DNA of 64,000 bases. Origin: Ascaphus truei. Lineage: Eukaryota; Chordata; Amphibia; Anura; Ascaphidae. The stretch is taken from contig WSYH01001945.1 of the NCBI GenBank assembly GCA_036426205.1, positions 34,347 to 98,346 of the forward strand. The letters run 5' to 3'. Below, piece by piece: positions 47,212 to 57,590 of this stretch (positions are counted from its first letter, which is position 1; the number at the start of each line of letters is the position of its first letter). A program made the translations under genes and the position numbers. The notes under the pieces were generated by a model, which saw only the letters and a list, made by a program, of their open reading frames with translations, was not told the origin of the DNA and searched no databases.

Positions 47212-48030
47212 TACCCCCCCCCCCCCCCCCCAACATCACCTCCCCCAACATACACCCCGCCCCACCAACACCACCACTGTACCCCCCACCACTGTACACC
47301 CCCCACCAGTACCACCACTGCACCCCCCACCACTGTACACCCCCCACCAGTACCACCACTGCACCCCCCACCACTGTACACCCCCCACCAGTACCAACAC
47401 TGCACCCCCCCACAATGTACACCCCCCACCATACCACCACGCACCCCCACCACTCTACCCCCCCCCCACCAGTACCCACCACTGCCACCCCCCACACTGT
47501 GAACCCCCACCGTACCACTGCACCCCCACCACTGTAAAAACCCACACCATACACCCCCACCACCACCACACTGTACCCCCCCCCCCCCCACCACCACCAC
47601 AACTGTATCCCCCCCACCACCACCACCGTGCCACCCCTCCACCACCACTGTACCCCCCCCACCACCACCACAACTGTACCCCCCCACCACCACCACCACC
47701 GTGCCACCCCCCACCACCACCGTACATCCCTCTACCCCCCCTACTGTACACCACCACCGTCCACCCCCCACCACCACCACAACTGTACCCCCCCACAAAA
47801 ATGTACAAATCACACAATTACCACACACAAAAAAAAAAGCAAAGTAATTACCCACAACAACTGTACCCCACACCCCCACACAGCACTGTACACCCCCCAC
47901 AACCACCAGCACTTGTACCCCCCCACACCACCAGCACTGTACCCTCCCCACCACCCAGCACTGTACCCCCCCACCACCACCAGCACTGTACCCCCCCACC
48001 AGCACTAGTTCCCACTAAGATTAACCAAGT
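47212..48030. repeat. C-rich minisatellite (ccaccactgtacccccc)
   Basis: Irregular units built on caccaccactgtacccccc run for about 800 bases, with C runs up to about 17. The complementary strand is rich in GGTGGT and G runs. Several long open frames on both strands come only from this composition. Confidence 0.92.
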
Positions 48031-48079
48031 GTAAACACTTTCCCCCCCCCTATCACAGATAGGGACCATGTGGGAAATT

Positions 48080-49083
48080 ACAATGTTACCGTGTGTGGTG
48101 CGTTACTGATAGGCTCACAGAAGACCTGAACCTCCGCCACTGGGAGCCTGGGGTTACCTGATCCGTCGTAACAGCGCCTCCACCTGTAAGAGTTCCACCT
48201 GAGTGGGATGGTCCTCTTACAGGAACCACAATAATAAACACGCACACAGTGTATGCTAATAACTGTTACTATTGTAACTAATAATAATAACTCCGGTACC
48301 TGTACAACAGAATAATGTGTATACCACACCAATGGCGTGCACTGGGTGCACACATCAACATAGGTATTCCCCAAAGTACCTTATGTCCAAACCCACCCAC
48401 GTGTGATGGAGATAGCGATCCCTGGACGTGTTGGTGCACTCTTTATAGATACCTGACCGGGCTCCAGCCACGGGTGCCGCTACACTGAAGTGGATCCGCT
48501 GATCCGACGTGATGTCCTTACGCGTGGGGTGACTTCCAGCGTGGATAATATCACCGCAGCACCGTCTGTACTTTGACGGGGATCCGTCTGCAAAACGGCC
48601 GCAGTCAATGCTTTGCAGGGCCTCCGAGAAGAAGTAGTCTCATATAACTCTGGGGGGTCTGAGCCCAGACCCAGTAATCAGGCTGCGCAATACTGAGTGG
48701 CTTCTAACTTAACCAAATAGTAAAGGGGCAGATCTCCTTACGTAGGGCCTGTCCCTGAAGCAACCCAAACGGGGAATGGTAACTTATCTGGACTCTGGGG
48801 GTAACTAGGCCTAGTGCTAGGGGCTACTGCTCCCTGCACACACACCCTAACTCCCCCAACTCCCAGCTCCAACTGCCTCTTTTTAAAAGCTGTCTAAACT
48901 GTCATGTCTCACAGCTTCACTGGTTGCCTAGCAACATGTAACTGCAGCCTCTCTTAACTGTCTCTATTCAGAACTGCCAGCGCAGGCTCCCTTGCACTGA
49001 AAAGGCCTTAATTGCAAATGCAGCCACCCTATTGGCTAAGCCGCAGCATGTGACAATCCCCTGAGGGATACGGGGGCTATACA
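48080..49083 (-). mobile_element. Possible solo LTR, antisense
   Basis: On the minus strand it begins TGTATAGCCCCCGTATCCC at 49083, consistent with a TG-starting LTR. It continues about 1 kb without coding. The other end and a target duplication were not identified. It lies about 185 bases upstream of the TRAT1 transmembrane exon. Confidence 0.3.
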
Positions 49084-49267
49084 AGTAAAAAAAAAATGAT
49101 TACATACTGTACCAGAAAGGGAAAAAACCTGCACCGCCGACTGCACCACTTCACTTATGTTGCCTTTAAGTTTAACTACATTAATATCAACTCAGTGCTA
49201 CCAGAAACAATTCATTTTAACAAGACAAGAAAAACGTCACAGTGGTAATAATATGTTTCTCCCGCAG

Positions 49268-49369
49268 AATGTGGAATTGCCGTCTGGGTGTCACTTGCAA
49301 TTATTTGCATGGCCTTCATTTTATCGCTGACATTAAACATCGTACACTGTGTCATGAAACATAGAAAAG
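49268..49369 (+). CDS. TRAT1: TRAT1 internal coding exon: dimerisation Cys and transmembrane helix
   Basis: TRAT1 (TRIM) is a small disulphide-linked transmembrane adaptor associated with the T-cell receptor/CD3 complex. The 102-base exon is bounded by a pyrimidine-rich acceptor ending cccgcag and a donor gtaagtg. It begins with two bases of a split codon, then reads CGIAVW, a hydrophobic helix, and a basic end NIVHCVMKHRK, leaving one base (G). Compared from memory with human TRAT1, it aligns without gaps over the Cys, the Trp five residues later, S-L, N-I, H and the K-x-R stop-transfer end. The Cys is the expected inter-chain disulphide residue. The outgoing phase 1 fits the next exon at 54874. 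The short extracellular N-terminus comes from an upstream exon I could not identify. Alternatives such as another small adaptor (SIT1, LAX1, PAG1) fit the downstream motif less well. Confidence 0.82.
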
Positions 49370-50207
49370 GTAAGTGCCTACCTGTGGGAGTTTGCATTAC
49401 AGCTGTGTAAAGGTGCAGCACTTAGGGGCTGTACTTTATATGCCTTCTATTGTTTTACTTACTTTAATCAATCTCTTTTTATCCTTTGCAAAGCTCTATT
49501 TATTTTTAAAACCTGATGCTTTGTCGTTCAGGAGATATACTGTAAGCGTTTGAAATATGACGTGGCAGGGAGGTTAAAATGGGGCTCTCCCCAGAGCCCA
49601 GTGCAGTCTAAAGGTTATCGTGGTAATCTCAGAACATGGAGAGCAACACAAGAATTGTGTGGTTTTTGTTGTTGTTTTTAAGAGCAGGACATACTCGGGG
49701 GACAAGATACTAACATTATGAGTTAATGTTTTGAGTGCCGCGCCCCCTCCGGTTCTCTCAATCACATGACCGCTCTGTCACTGATGACGGAACTGAAGAG
49801 AAGTCATTCCCCTTCCGAATCCGACCGCCATAATTTCAGAACGTGTCCTGCGCTCCGACGCGATCTGCCCTAAAACAAGCATTTTTGTTTTTGGACATAG
49901 CTACTACGTCCCAGGGCTCTCAAAAGGTTAAACTCATATAGGTTTCTGGGGGAGGATTGCTGCTTTAACTTGACAAACTATATTTTCAGCTCTTGGCCTC
50001 TAAAACCTGTTTGCTTATTTTTAAAAGTTCACATTCAAAAATACACATAAAGGAACTGTTATGTTAGTGTACAGTACAGTATATCCAGGACAACACTGGC
50101 TATGAAACAACAACCCCCATTTACAGGGGGATTGCTGCTTCAGGATATAGTTTGATTGTACCTCATCCTGTGCTAGTTTACACACACCACACACCACACA
50201 CACACAC
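49370..50207. other. TRAT1 intron, nothing else recognised
   Basis: Intronic sequence after the transmembrane exon. A small CACACACC run is near 50180-50210. Confidence 0.5.
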
Positions 50208-50395
50208 CACTTGTGAGCACATTCACATGTCTTAGACAGGTCTGCAACTCTGCCTTTCAACCATTATCACCTAGCATACAGTGCATCCACTGCAGCAAAG
50301 GGATTCTGGGAAATGACATGCAAATGAGCACACTTGTCACGTTCTGCCTCAAATCCATTTTTACATGGAGCCCTTATATGCTTATGCTTGCTGCA
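50208..50395 (+). repeat. Intronic direct repeat, copy 1
   Basis: cttgtgagcacattcacatg through cttatgcttgctg is repeated at 52124-52301 at roughly 85-90 percent identity by eye. This copy contains the octamer ATGCAAAT (50318-50325); the second copy has ATGTAAAT. Confidence 0.85.
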
Positions 50396-51239
50396 TTAGG
50401 CCAGGTCCCCAGTGACTCTGTGTGTGTGGGCGCGCAAAGCGATGTTACGCGTATGCTAGCAGGGAAGACAATAGTTTTGTCTTCCCGTGCCACGACACAA
50501 TCACGTGGTCAGCGGGCACAAATTGGAGGGCAGATATGGCCCGTCATGACCGCCCCCCTAAAAACCGCAGATCGTGGCTTTAAACTGTGCACGCGCCGCC
50601 AAGTCACCAGGCGCACGTGCTGCAGGTATTAATGGGTCCGTAACATTACACAGCTTTTCAGCACAGCCTGGGTTAAGGTGCATAGCCAGTAAATCTACTG
50701 ACAGACAGCTGTCTCGACCTTTTGGGTCTTATCTGTGTGAGGCTGTTTATACTGGCTTTGCAATTCTAAGGCTGGGTAGGTTTCACCAAATTTAGAAAAG
50801 TTAGGCCGCGCCTAAAGTTGTATTTCGCTTTGCGGTAGCGTCGCAGGCGACCATGCTCCTGATTGGTTCAGGGGCTGTCACATGAGGCGACAGCCCCTGT
50901 ACAATCAAATTATTACGGCTACCAAAAATCACGTCGCCACGTCACTTTGTCGCCGTAGCGCTTACTATAAGCGCACGCGGCGGCGACAATGCATTTGTTT
51001 TCGGTCGATGTCATGGAACAAGAACTACATTTCTGTTTCACCCCCCCCCCCTTCCTTGCAGTTCTGCCTGTCAGTTTCTCAGTTCCAGCTGCATGTGTTT
51101 TGCTCTGTGCACACACACAGTGCCCGTGTGATAGACACAGTGTTATTTCCCCTGTCCCAGCAGTTTGCTGTATCAGAAATGCAACATTATTGCTACATGT
51201 TGTGGTTTCCTAGACATTTCAGTGAGTTGCTATAGCAAC

Positions 51240-51570
51240 CCCAGCCTTTCTCCCAAATGGGCTAGTCTGCTTTCTCCCCCTCTGCTCTGCCCACAGATGG
51301 TCTGTCCCCAGGCTATCTTGCTACCCAGCATACATTGGGACTTCCTTTTCCACCATCACCACCTGGATGAGTGAGTACCCTGTAACTGCTCTAGTGGCAG
51401 GATTACCCTTTTCACCTGTCCTTAACTACAAAGCACCCACAGAGAGACACTATCTAAACACCAACATCTCTTCACAAGTGCCTGTCTTTTATGCTGCTTT
51501 CCCCAAATAAAGTAAAGAAAAGAAACAGAACTTGTTGTGCTTTGAAAAGAGGGCCGAGTTGAAACTATCT
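51240..51570 (+). mobile_element. LTR-like tail within the split MITE
   Basis: A C/T-rich stretch runs to an AATAAA at 51507-51512. The following bases resemble those after the polyA signal at 28720. It ends about 20 bases before the hammerhead motif. Class unknown. Confidence 0.3.
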
Positions 51571-51584
51571 GGGCTAATCATCTT

Positions 51585-51630
51585 ACCCCGCCTGATGAAG
51601 CACTGAATAGTGTGAAACGCGTTGCGGAGT
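51585..51630 (+). ncRNA. Hammerhead ribozyme motif with intact core
   Basis: Stem I ACCCCGC (51585-51591) pairs with GCGGAGT (51624-51630) with one mismatch, four pairs being contiguous at the core. The core CTGATGA (51592-51598) is canonical. Stem II is GCACT/AGTGT (51600-51604 with 51609-51613), loop gaat, with an extra A before it as in the sister copies. GAA (51614-51616) is followed by the self-complementary ACGCGT (51617-51622), T at the cleavage position (51623), then stem I. The palindromic stem III suggests activity as a dimer, as reported for PLE-linked hammerheads. It is intronic to TRAT1 and in the same sense. Confidence 0.75.
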
Positions 51631-52123
51631 ATATACAGTACTTGTTGGTGCCCAGACGTTTGGTTGTACAAGTCCCAGCTTCATACGAACTTTAGAGCTG
51701 GTTCTACCTGCTCGAGTGGGACGTAAAGTACACAGGCGATTGGAGGGCAGCTCCATACGGGTTCTGCGACACCCGCAACCCGGAAGTAAGATCTGAGCCT
51801 TGCCGGGCAAGCCAGCCCCAGCGCACGGGACTGAACTGCAAACATCAGGCAATATCTCCTGCGCCTACCCCCCTGGATCCACCATTCTTGTACTGGCCGC
51901 TACTGGACATTTTTAATATGATGTGTAAGTTTTTACATTTTAGTATATCAATTGTATAATACATTATCCTTAACCCTTGGTGCGCTTCTGTGTTCTTTTT
52001 CACCATCTTACACATGACCCTGGCCCCCAGAATAGGCGACGTTGCGTCGCCGGCACTATAAGCACGGCCTTATGGTGGGTAAAAAACCCTCCACAGTAAA
52101 GCATATAGCAAATAAAAAGATCA

Positions 52124-52301
52124 CTTGTGAGCACATTCACATGTCTCAGACAGGTCTGCAACCCGCCTTTCACCATTATCCCCAGCATACAGTGCTTTCA
52201 CTGCAGCAAGGGATTCTGGGACATGTAAATGAGCACAAACTGTCACCCTTTGCCATAACCCATTTTTACATGGAACCCTTATAAACTTATGCTCGCTGAA
52301 T
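52124..52301 (+). repeat. Intronic direct repeat, copy 2
   Basis: Second copy of 50208-50395, in the same orientation. The pair brackets the split MITE, so a local duplication or two insertions of one SINE-like repeat are both possible. Confidence 0.85.
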
Positions 52302-52309
52302 AGATACAC

Positions 52310-52950
52310 ATACAATCAATGTATTAACTGCAACAGTTACAGTTCTTCAAATGGTGACATCTTATTAAAATAATAAATATAATGTCATTGAACAAATGTA
52401 TTATATGCATATATCACAATAAGGGGGGAATAACACACATAAAATAGATATTATAGCCAAAATGGATTTGAAGAAGTAATACTATGGATTTATACCATAA
52501 CATTATCAGTGTAAACTTGTGTACATACGATACAAAATACTTACTTCAAACTTGGTTTCATATAGTAAAACAAAATGATTGTAGTATTTTGAGGCTAGCA
52601 GCAAATATTTGAGGTAATTGTCACGGGAGACCGGACAACAGGGATCGCAAACACCAGGAAGAACGAGAGTTACATAACGCAGGTTTATTCTGCCCGGAGC
52701 CAACGGGGAGCAACACAGTACAGGCACAAGGCAATAACTCACCACAACTCGGGGTACAGGGGACTGCCGAAGCAAGATTACCCTGGATGCGGCCTTGATC
52801 CATCCGTTCTTCAATACCTGTAACATGGAATGCCCGTCGCTGGTCCACCATTCACCTTCCTGTTGGTCTCTAGTCACAGAGACCAACCATGAACAACTGT
52901 GAAGCCCTGATGGGCATTGGCTTGTACAGGACCTCAGCATCCATCTGAAA
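52310..52950. other. TRAT1 intron, nothing recognised
   Basis: AT-rich up to 52620, then mixed sequence. No exon or element boundary identified. Confidence 0.45.
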
Positions 52951-52960
52951 ACATTTAAAC

Positions 52961-53141
52961 CAGGGATAGCCAACTCCAGTCCTCAAGGGCTACCAACAGG
53001 TCAGGTTTTCAGGATATCCCTGCTTCAGCACAGGTGGCTCAATCAGTAGCTCAGTCGAAAACAGCCACCCATGCTGAAGCAGGGATATCCTGAAAACCTG
53101 ACCTGTTGGTAGCCCTTGAGGTCTGGAGTTGGCCACCCCTG
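52961..53141. mobile_element. hAT MITE, 181 bp, 8-bp duplication
   Basis: A near-perfect foldback: the left half ccaacaggtcaggttttcag is inverted in the right half. A perfect 8-base target duplication ATTTAAAC flanks it (52953-52960, 53142-53149). An 8-bp duplication and CAGGG...CCCCTG ends identify hAT. Confidence 0.93.
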
Positions 53142-53149
53142 ATTTAAAC

Positions 53150-54873
53150 CAAGGTGCCAACTAATCCACTGAGCCAATCAGGAGCCGGGGGCTTAGATGG
53201 ATGGAGGCGGTGACAGTGCATCAAGATAGTCTCCAGGGGTGGGGCTTTGGGATCATGGGAAATTGAAACTGACCAATGGGAATGGAGCCAACAGGGCCTA
53301 GGACGCAGGGCTTGGTTCCCAATTACAGTTCCACAACTCCCACAGGGGTAGATGCCTGGCTGCCGGGGAGAGAATAATGCTCTGTTTTTCGAGCGTGTAC
53401 CTTCCTCATCTCCCCATTGTCCAGAGTAAATGCACCTGGTCCCACACAAAGAATAGTCCCTGACTCACTGTATGCTAGCCACTCAACAATTGTTAGTGGC
53501 CCAAGCATACGAGTCACACAAAGTTACATTGAAGTCACACAGATACATACTAAATAAACTATACAGATATCTAACTGGGAGTTAGATAATTAGCAGGGCT
53601 GGCACTAATTTTGTTGCCCTAAAATGGGCAGTTTGACCCTGTACACTGGATCGCCATCTTGACTGAGCAACAAGCAGATTTAACTTTTATTATAATGTGC
53701 CCCACTGCCCCAGTCATAATTACTTCTTTGTTTGTATATTACTTAAGTGGCACACCCATAGAATCGTCCTATTCTAAAATCAGTACTGCTTCAAGGACAA
53801 ATAAGCATGAGGTATTCAGATTACACACCTTATTTCACAAACAGTATTTCTACAACAGGTAATTATTTCATGTATTAAGATTAACCGGTCCACAATATTG
53901 GGGATATTGATCAAAATCTCGCTGCAAAATTAGTGGGGGGGGGAGTTGAGCACACAAACTGCACCTAATTTACTCAAGACAAAGAATTTAGTGCTAAATA
54001 TTCATATCTGGACTAAAATTCAACATCTTAACTTTGAGTGCTGGAGGGATCCAGAGTGCCATGACCCCTTTAGCACTCGTGATTACATGTTAGCTCCATC
54101 ACTGATGATGAGGACATCTTCATGCTAATTTTTCTAGGGGAGATGATATTCTGCGCTCCAAACGTGGTCTAAGAGGAAGTGGAATGTAAGGAGGACTCCT
54201 CCCCCCTTCCGTTCCATCATCGGTGGTGAAGCAATCATGTTACACTTCAGTAACAGCAATGCAAGCTATACATTTGGATATATTATTTATCTCCATGTGC
54301 ATCCACTTACACTCACGTAAATTATCATTGTTCCCTTCAAACGTATCCTCTTTATCTGCTGCTCTTCACACCACACAAGTGGCCATGCTCTGGCAGGATT
54401 CCATCCCAGAGGTGGCTGCATTAATGTAAAGTCATTTTATACTGAAATATACTGCATTTCTCTAGAATGATTTAGTAACATACAATGTATTATTATTACT
54501 GAGGGTTTTTTTTTTCTACGAGGGATAGGTCCAACACATATTCATAAAAGGGACTGTCATCTGGTCAAATGATGGGAGCTAAAAGCCCTCTAAAGTGCAA
54601 TGATTGAAAAGCATGGGTGTTGCTTAATGAGTTGCCTATTTGAATCCTTAAGAAAAAAAACTACTAGTAATAGAATTGTTTGTTTTGAAACGGTCTCTAT
54701 TGTTCACGGTTTAATCCTGCACACAAGTACATTGGCATGATGGGCATGGGCACTGCTGAACAATGACTAAGTGTGTGCTTCTAATGTTTCTATGAGTGCT
54801 TCCTTATTGTGAATCTACAATGTGTAACAATTCATTCAATAGTTTACTAATGTCTTATTGTATTTTCATACAG
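53150..54873. other. TRAT1 intron, nothing recognised
   Basis: Unique-looking intronic sequence up to the micro-exon. Confidence 0.45.
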
Positions 54874-54910
54874 CTAAAGAACTGCAACACTACAGTCAGT
54901 ATAGCATAAG
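54874..54910 (+). CDS. TRAT1: TRAT1 internal coding exon: juxtamembrane linker
   Basis: This 37-base micro-exon follows an acceptor ending ttttcatacag and precedes a donor gtacgt. With the G left over from the exon at 49268, it reads A-KELQHYSQYSI and leaves two bases (AG). It corresponds to the short cytoplasmic linker after the basic stop-transfer residues of TRAT1, where the human protein also has a Tyr/Ser-rich stretch. On its own it would be too short to call. The evidence is the exact phase match on both sides (1 in, 2 out) and its position between the transmembrane exon and the PIYGNL exon. The upstream intron is 5504 bases. Confidence 0.72.
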
Positions 54911-54959
54911 GTACGTTCTGTTTGTCTACTCAATATACCATATTTTATGTTTAGTAAAT

Positions 54960-56475
54960 TAATCAGGGCAGTCGACAGGGGTGGAGAGCTGGCACAGATT
55001 TCCCGGGCCTGGTGGCTGTGGGGGGCGTAGTTAGACAGTGCTGGAAGTTGGACCCGACTTCTGTGTCTAGCTGTTGGGGCCACAGCTCTCCCCAACCCAT
55101 GCCGGCCCCCAAAGCAATACTCCTGCCGGTCAGAGCCGGAAGTTGGGCCAACTTCTGCATCTGTCTGCTGGGCCTCCCCACCACCCCACAAGGTAAATTT
55201 CTAAGAGTGGGGGTTAAGGATGGGTGTGACAAAGAGGGGTTTGAGTGAGAAAGTAGGGGGAGATTGACTGAAAGAGGAGTGGGATCTTGAGTTATAGAGG
55301 AGGGGGTGAAAGGAGGAAGAGGGGGTGCAAGGAGGATGAGAGCGAGAGAGGGGGGGAAGTGAAAGAGGAAGTGGGAGGGTGTGAGGATGGGGTGGGAGGG
55401 AGAAGAGAGAAGGGGGAGGGAGAGGGGATGAGAGTGAGAGAGGAGGAGTGAGAGGAAGGAGAGATGGAGTAAGAGGAGTGAGAGAGGAAGTGGGGGAGAG
55501 ATGGAAAGGGGTGGGAGAGAAACAAAGGGGTGCGAGAAATAAGAGGGGGGCCAAGCTCCTAGCCTACGTGGAACCGGAATACCCCCCTCCCCGCCTCCCA
55601 AAGGTAAATTTCTTATCAGGAGGGTTTGAGTGTAAGGATAGGGGAGAGGATTGAGTGTGAGGTAGGGAGGGTCGAGTGATGAAAGGAGGGTGGGATTGTG
55701 TGAGAGTGTAGAGGGGCTTGAGTTATGGAGGATAGGGCGAGAGAGGAAGAAGGGGTGAGAGGATGACAGTGAAAGAGGAGGAGGGGGAGAGTTTGAGAGG
55801 AGCAGAGAGAGAGAGAGGAGGGGTGGGGAGATACGTTGAAAAGAGGAAGAGAATGGAATGGGAGTGAATGAGAAAGGAGTGGTGAGAGGGAGAGGAGGCG
55901 AGCAAGGAGGAGGGGGTAGACAGAGGAGAGGGGATAGAGAGATGAGGGGGAGAGAGGAGGGAGAGATGAGAAGTGGGAGAAAGAGAGGAGAGGGGGAGAA
56001 AGAGAGGAGAGGGGGAAAGAGAAGAGAGGAGGGGGAGAGGGAGTAGAGGAGGGGAGAGAGAGGAGGGATGGAGAGAGGACGGGTTGGGAAAGAGAAGAGA
56101 TGGCCCAGTGCAAAACCAACGCGGGACAAGAATCCCCTCCCCCTTCCACAAGGTACATTTCTTAGATGGTGGGGTTGAGTGTAAGGATGGTGGAGGGGGT
56201 GGAGTTTGAAGAAGGGAAGGTTGAGTGAGAAAGAAGGGCGGGATTGAGTGAGAGAGGAGAGGGGCTAGAGTTATGGAAGAGGGGATGAGAGAGCAGGAAG
56301 GGGTGAGAGGATGAGAGTGAGAGAGGAGGAAGTAGAGAGAGGTGCGGGGAGAGTGAAATAGGAGGGAGTGGGAGATAGTGGGGGGGAAAGGGAGAGAGCG
56401 GGGAGGAGGGAATGGGAGAGAATAAGAGAGGAGTGGGTGAGAGGAGAGAGGGCTAGGAAGAGAGTGAGGAGAAAG
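54960..56475. repeat. GA-rich repeat block of three related segments
   Basis: Three segments start with aaggta(a/c)atttctta-like sequence at about 55190, 55600 and 56150 and run into gagagaggagg-rich tracts. They are preceded by a C/G-rich lead-in (54960-55190). The very long minus-strand frames are Ser/Pro/Leu-rich and compositional. The purine strand is the TRAT1 sense strand. Confidence 0.85.
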
Positions 56476-56479
56476 CTGT

Positions 56480-57590
56480 CGGCTGCCCTGCCATTAATGC
56501 AAGCTTTATTGTTTTTTTTAAGCAGTGACCCCCTACCTCCAACTTTCTTTTACATACAGTAGTAACAAAACCAGCTATTTCTAGCTCCATTTCTTTCAGA
56601 TGTCCAACACCACCCTATTTTTGTTTCTTGCAAAGCTCTTTCGTCATCGAAAGTGCACTATTTTAATATTGCACATATTTGTTCATTGACTTGCATATAT
56701 GTACTTGGGGTATACTTACTGTGTGCTATTTGTTATGTAGTACGTGCTAGTTTATTACTAAAACCCAACTTGTGAAATATCCATTTCCTAATACATTGCT
56801 TTGCAACCTGTGATCCTGGGGATCTGCTATGATATTATACAGAAAGGGGTTCCCTGAGGAAAAAAATGGTAATAGAAGATATTTTAGTCCTCAAGACTCA
56901 ATAGCTTTTTTTGTTGCTTGTTTTGATTTAATAAAAAAAAAAGTTAATACAGTTATAAATTATACTTAATATAGAAAGCTGTTCGTAGAAGTCTTATCAT
57001 AAAATTGTTTATTAACGTACGTATGATACGTGGGGTGGCGTTCCATTACAATCGATTTTTAAGAGGTTCCACGGTGTTACAATACACTTATAATGGGTTC
57101 CACAGTTCTAAGGTTCAAAATGACTGTCCAAATTCACCACCGTGTTGAACAGCTTGTTTATAAATGAATTAGAAATTGGTAATCTTGGGAAAATCACACC
57201 CGTGATCATGTTGTTTTCTTCCTCACTGTAACTGGGGGATTTAAAAATAGCACACACGTAACAGTTCTGATAAGTTCTTGTTATAAAAGTAGGTGCAAAA
57301 TTGTGTTTGCTACTGTATACCAAACAAAATACCAGTTATCTCCATGTGCTTCTTGTTGCTCCCTCCTTGATTCATCTTGTGGTTGACGTACGGTACAAAT
57401 AACTCAGATACAACAAAGGCAAAACAGTTTGCTGCACAATCAATGTCTTTTTTTTACGCAGGCGCTCATTCTGATAATGAATAGAGAAGAGATTAATGTA
57501 TTATTAGTCTACAGTGCAGAAACAGGCTGTGGCCTGTTTTTCTTCCTCTATGTCATCTCAGGACTTTGCTGAGTAGACAAAGGTGGATTC
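56480..57590. other. TRAT1 intron, nothing recognised
   Basis: AT-rich intronic sequence without clear elements. Confidence 0.45.

Larger units (their letters stand above)
50804..52069. mobile_element. Harbinger-like MITE split by about 1 kb of other repeat
   Basis: TTA flanks both sides (50801-50803, 52070-52072). 50804-51003 matches the MITE at 26073 up to acaatgcatttgtttt. 52033-52069 supplies the far end (ggcactataagcacggcc). The intervening 51004-52032 is a different repeat with an LTR-like tail and a hammerhead motif, so a later insertion is likely. The insertion's own target duplication is not clear. Confidence 0.65.

Noticed and set aside
46962..48034. Very long open frames on both strands (up to about 347 codons)
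   Set aside because: They coincide with the C-rich minisatellite; Gly/Val-rich on one strand, Pro/His/Thr-rich on the other, with no domain.
50695..50760. tctcgaccttttgggtctta as a U2 snRNA-like gene
   Set aside because: The similarity is limited to a short stretch; no U2 continuation, promoter elements or 3' box.
54963..56158. 388-codon and overlapping Ser/Pro/Leu-rich frames
   Set aside because: They are compositional products of the GA-rich block on the opposite strand of TRAT1.
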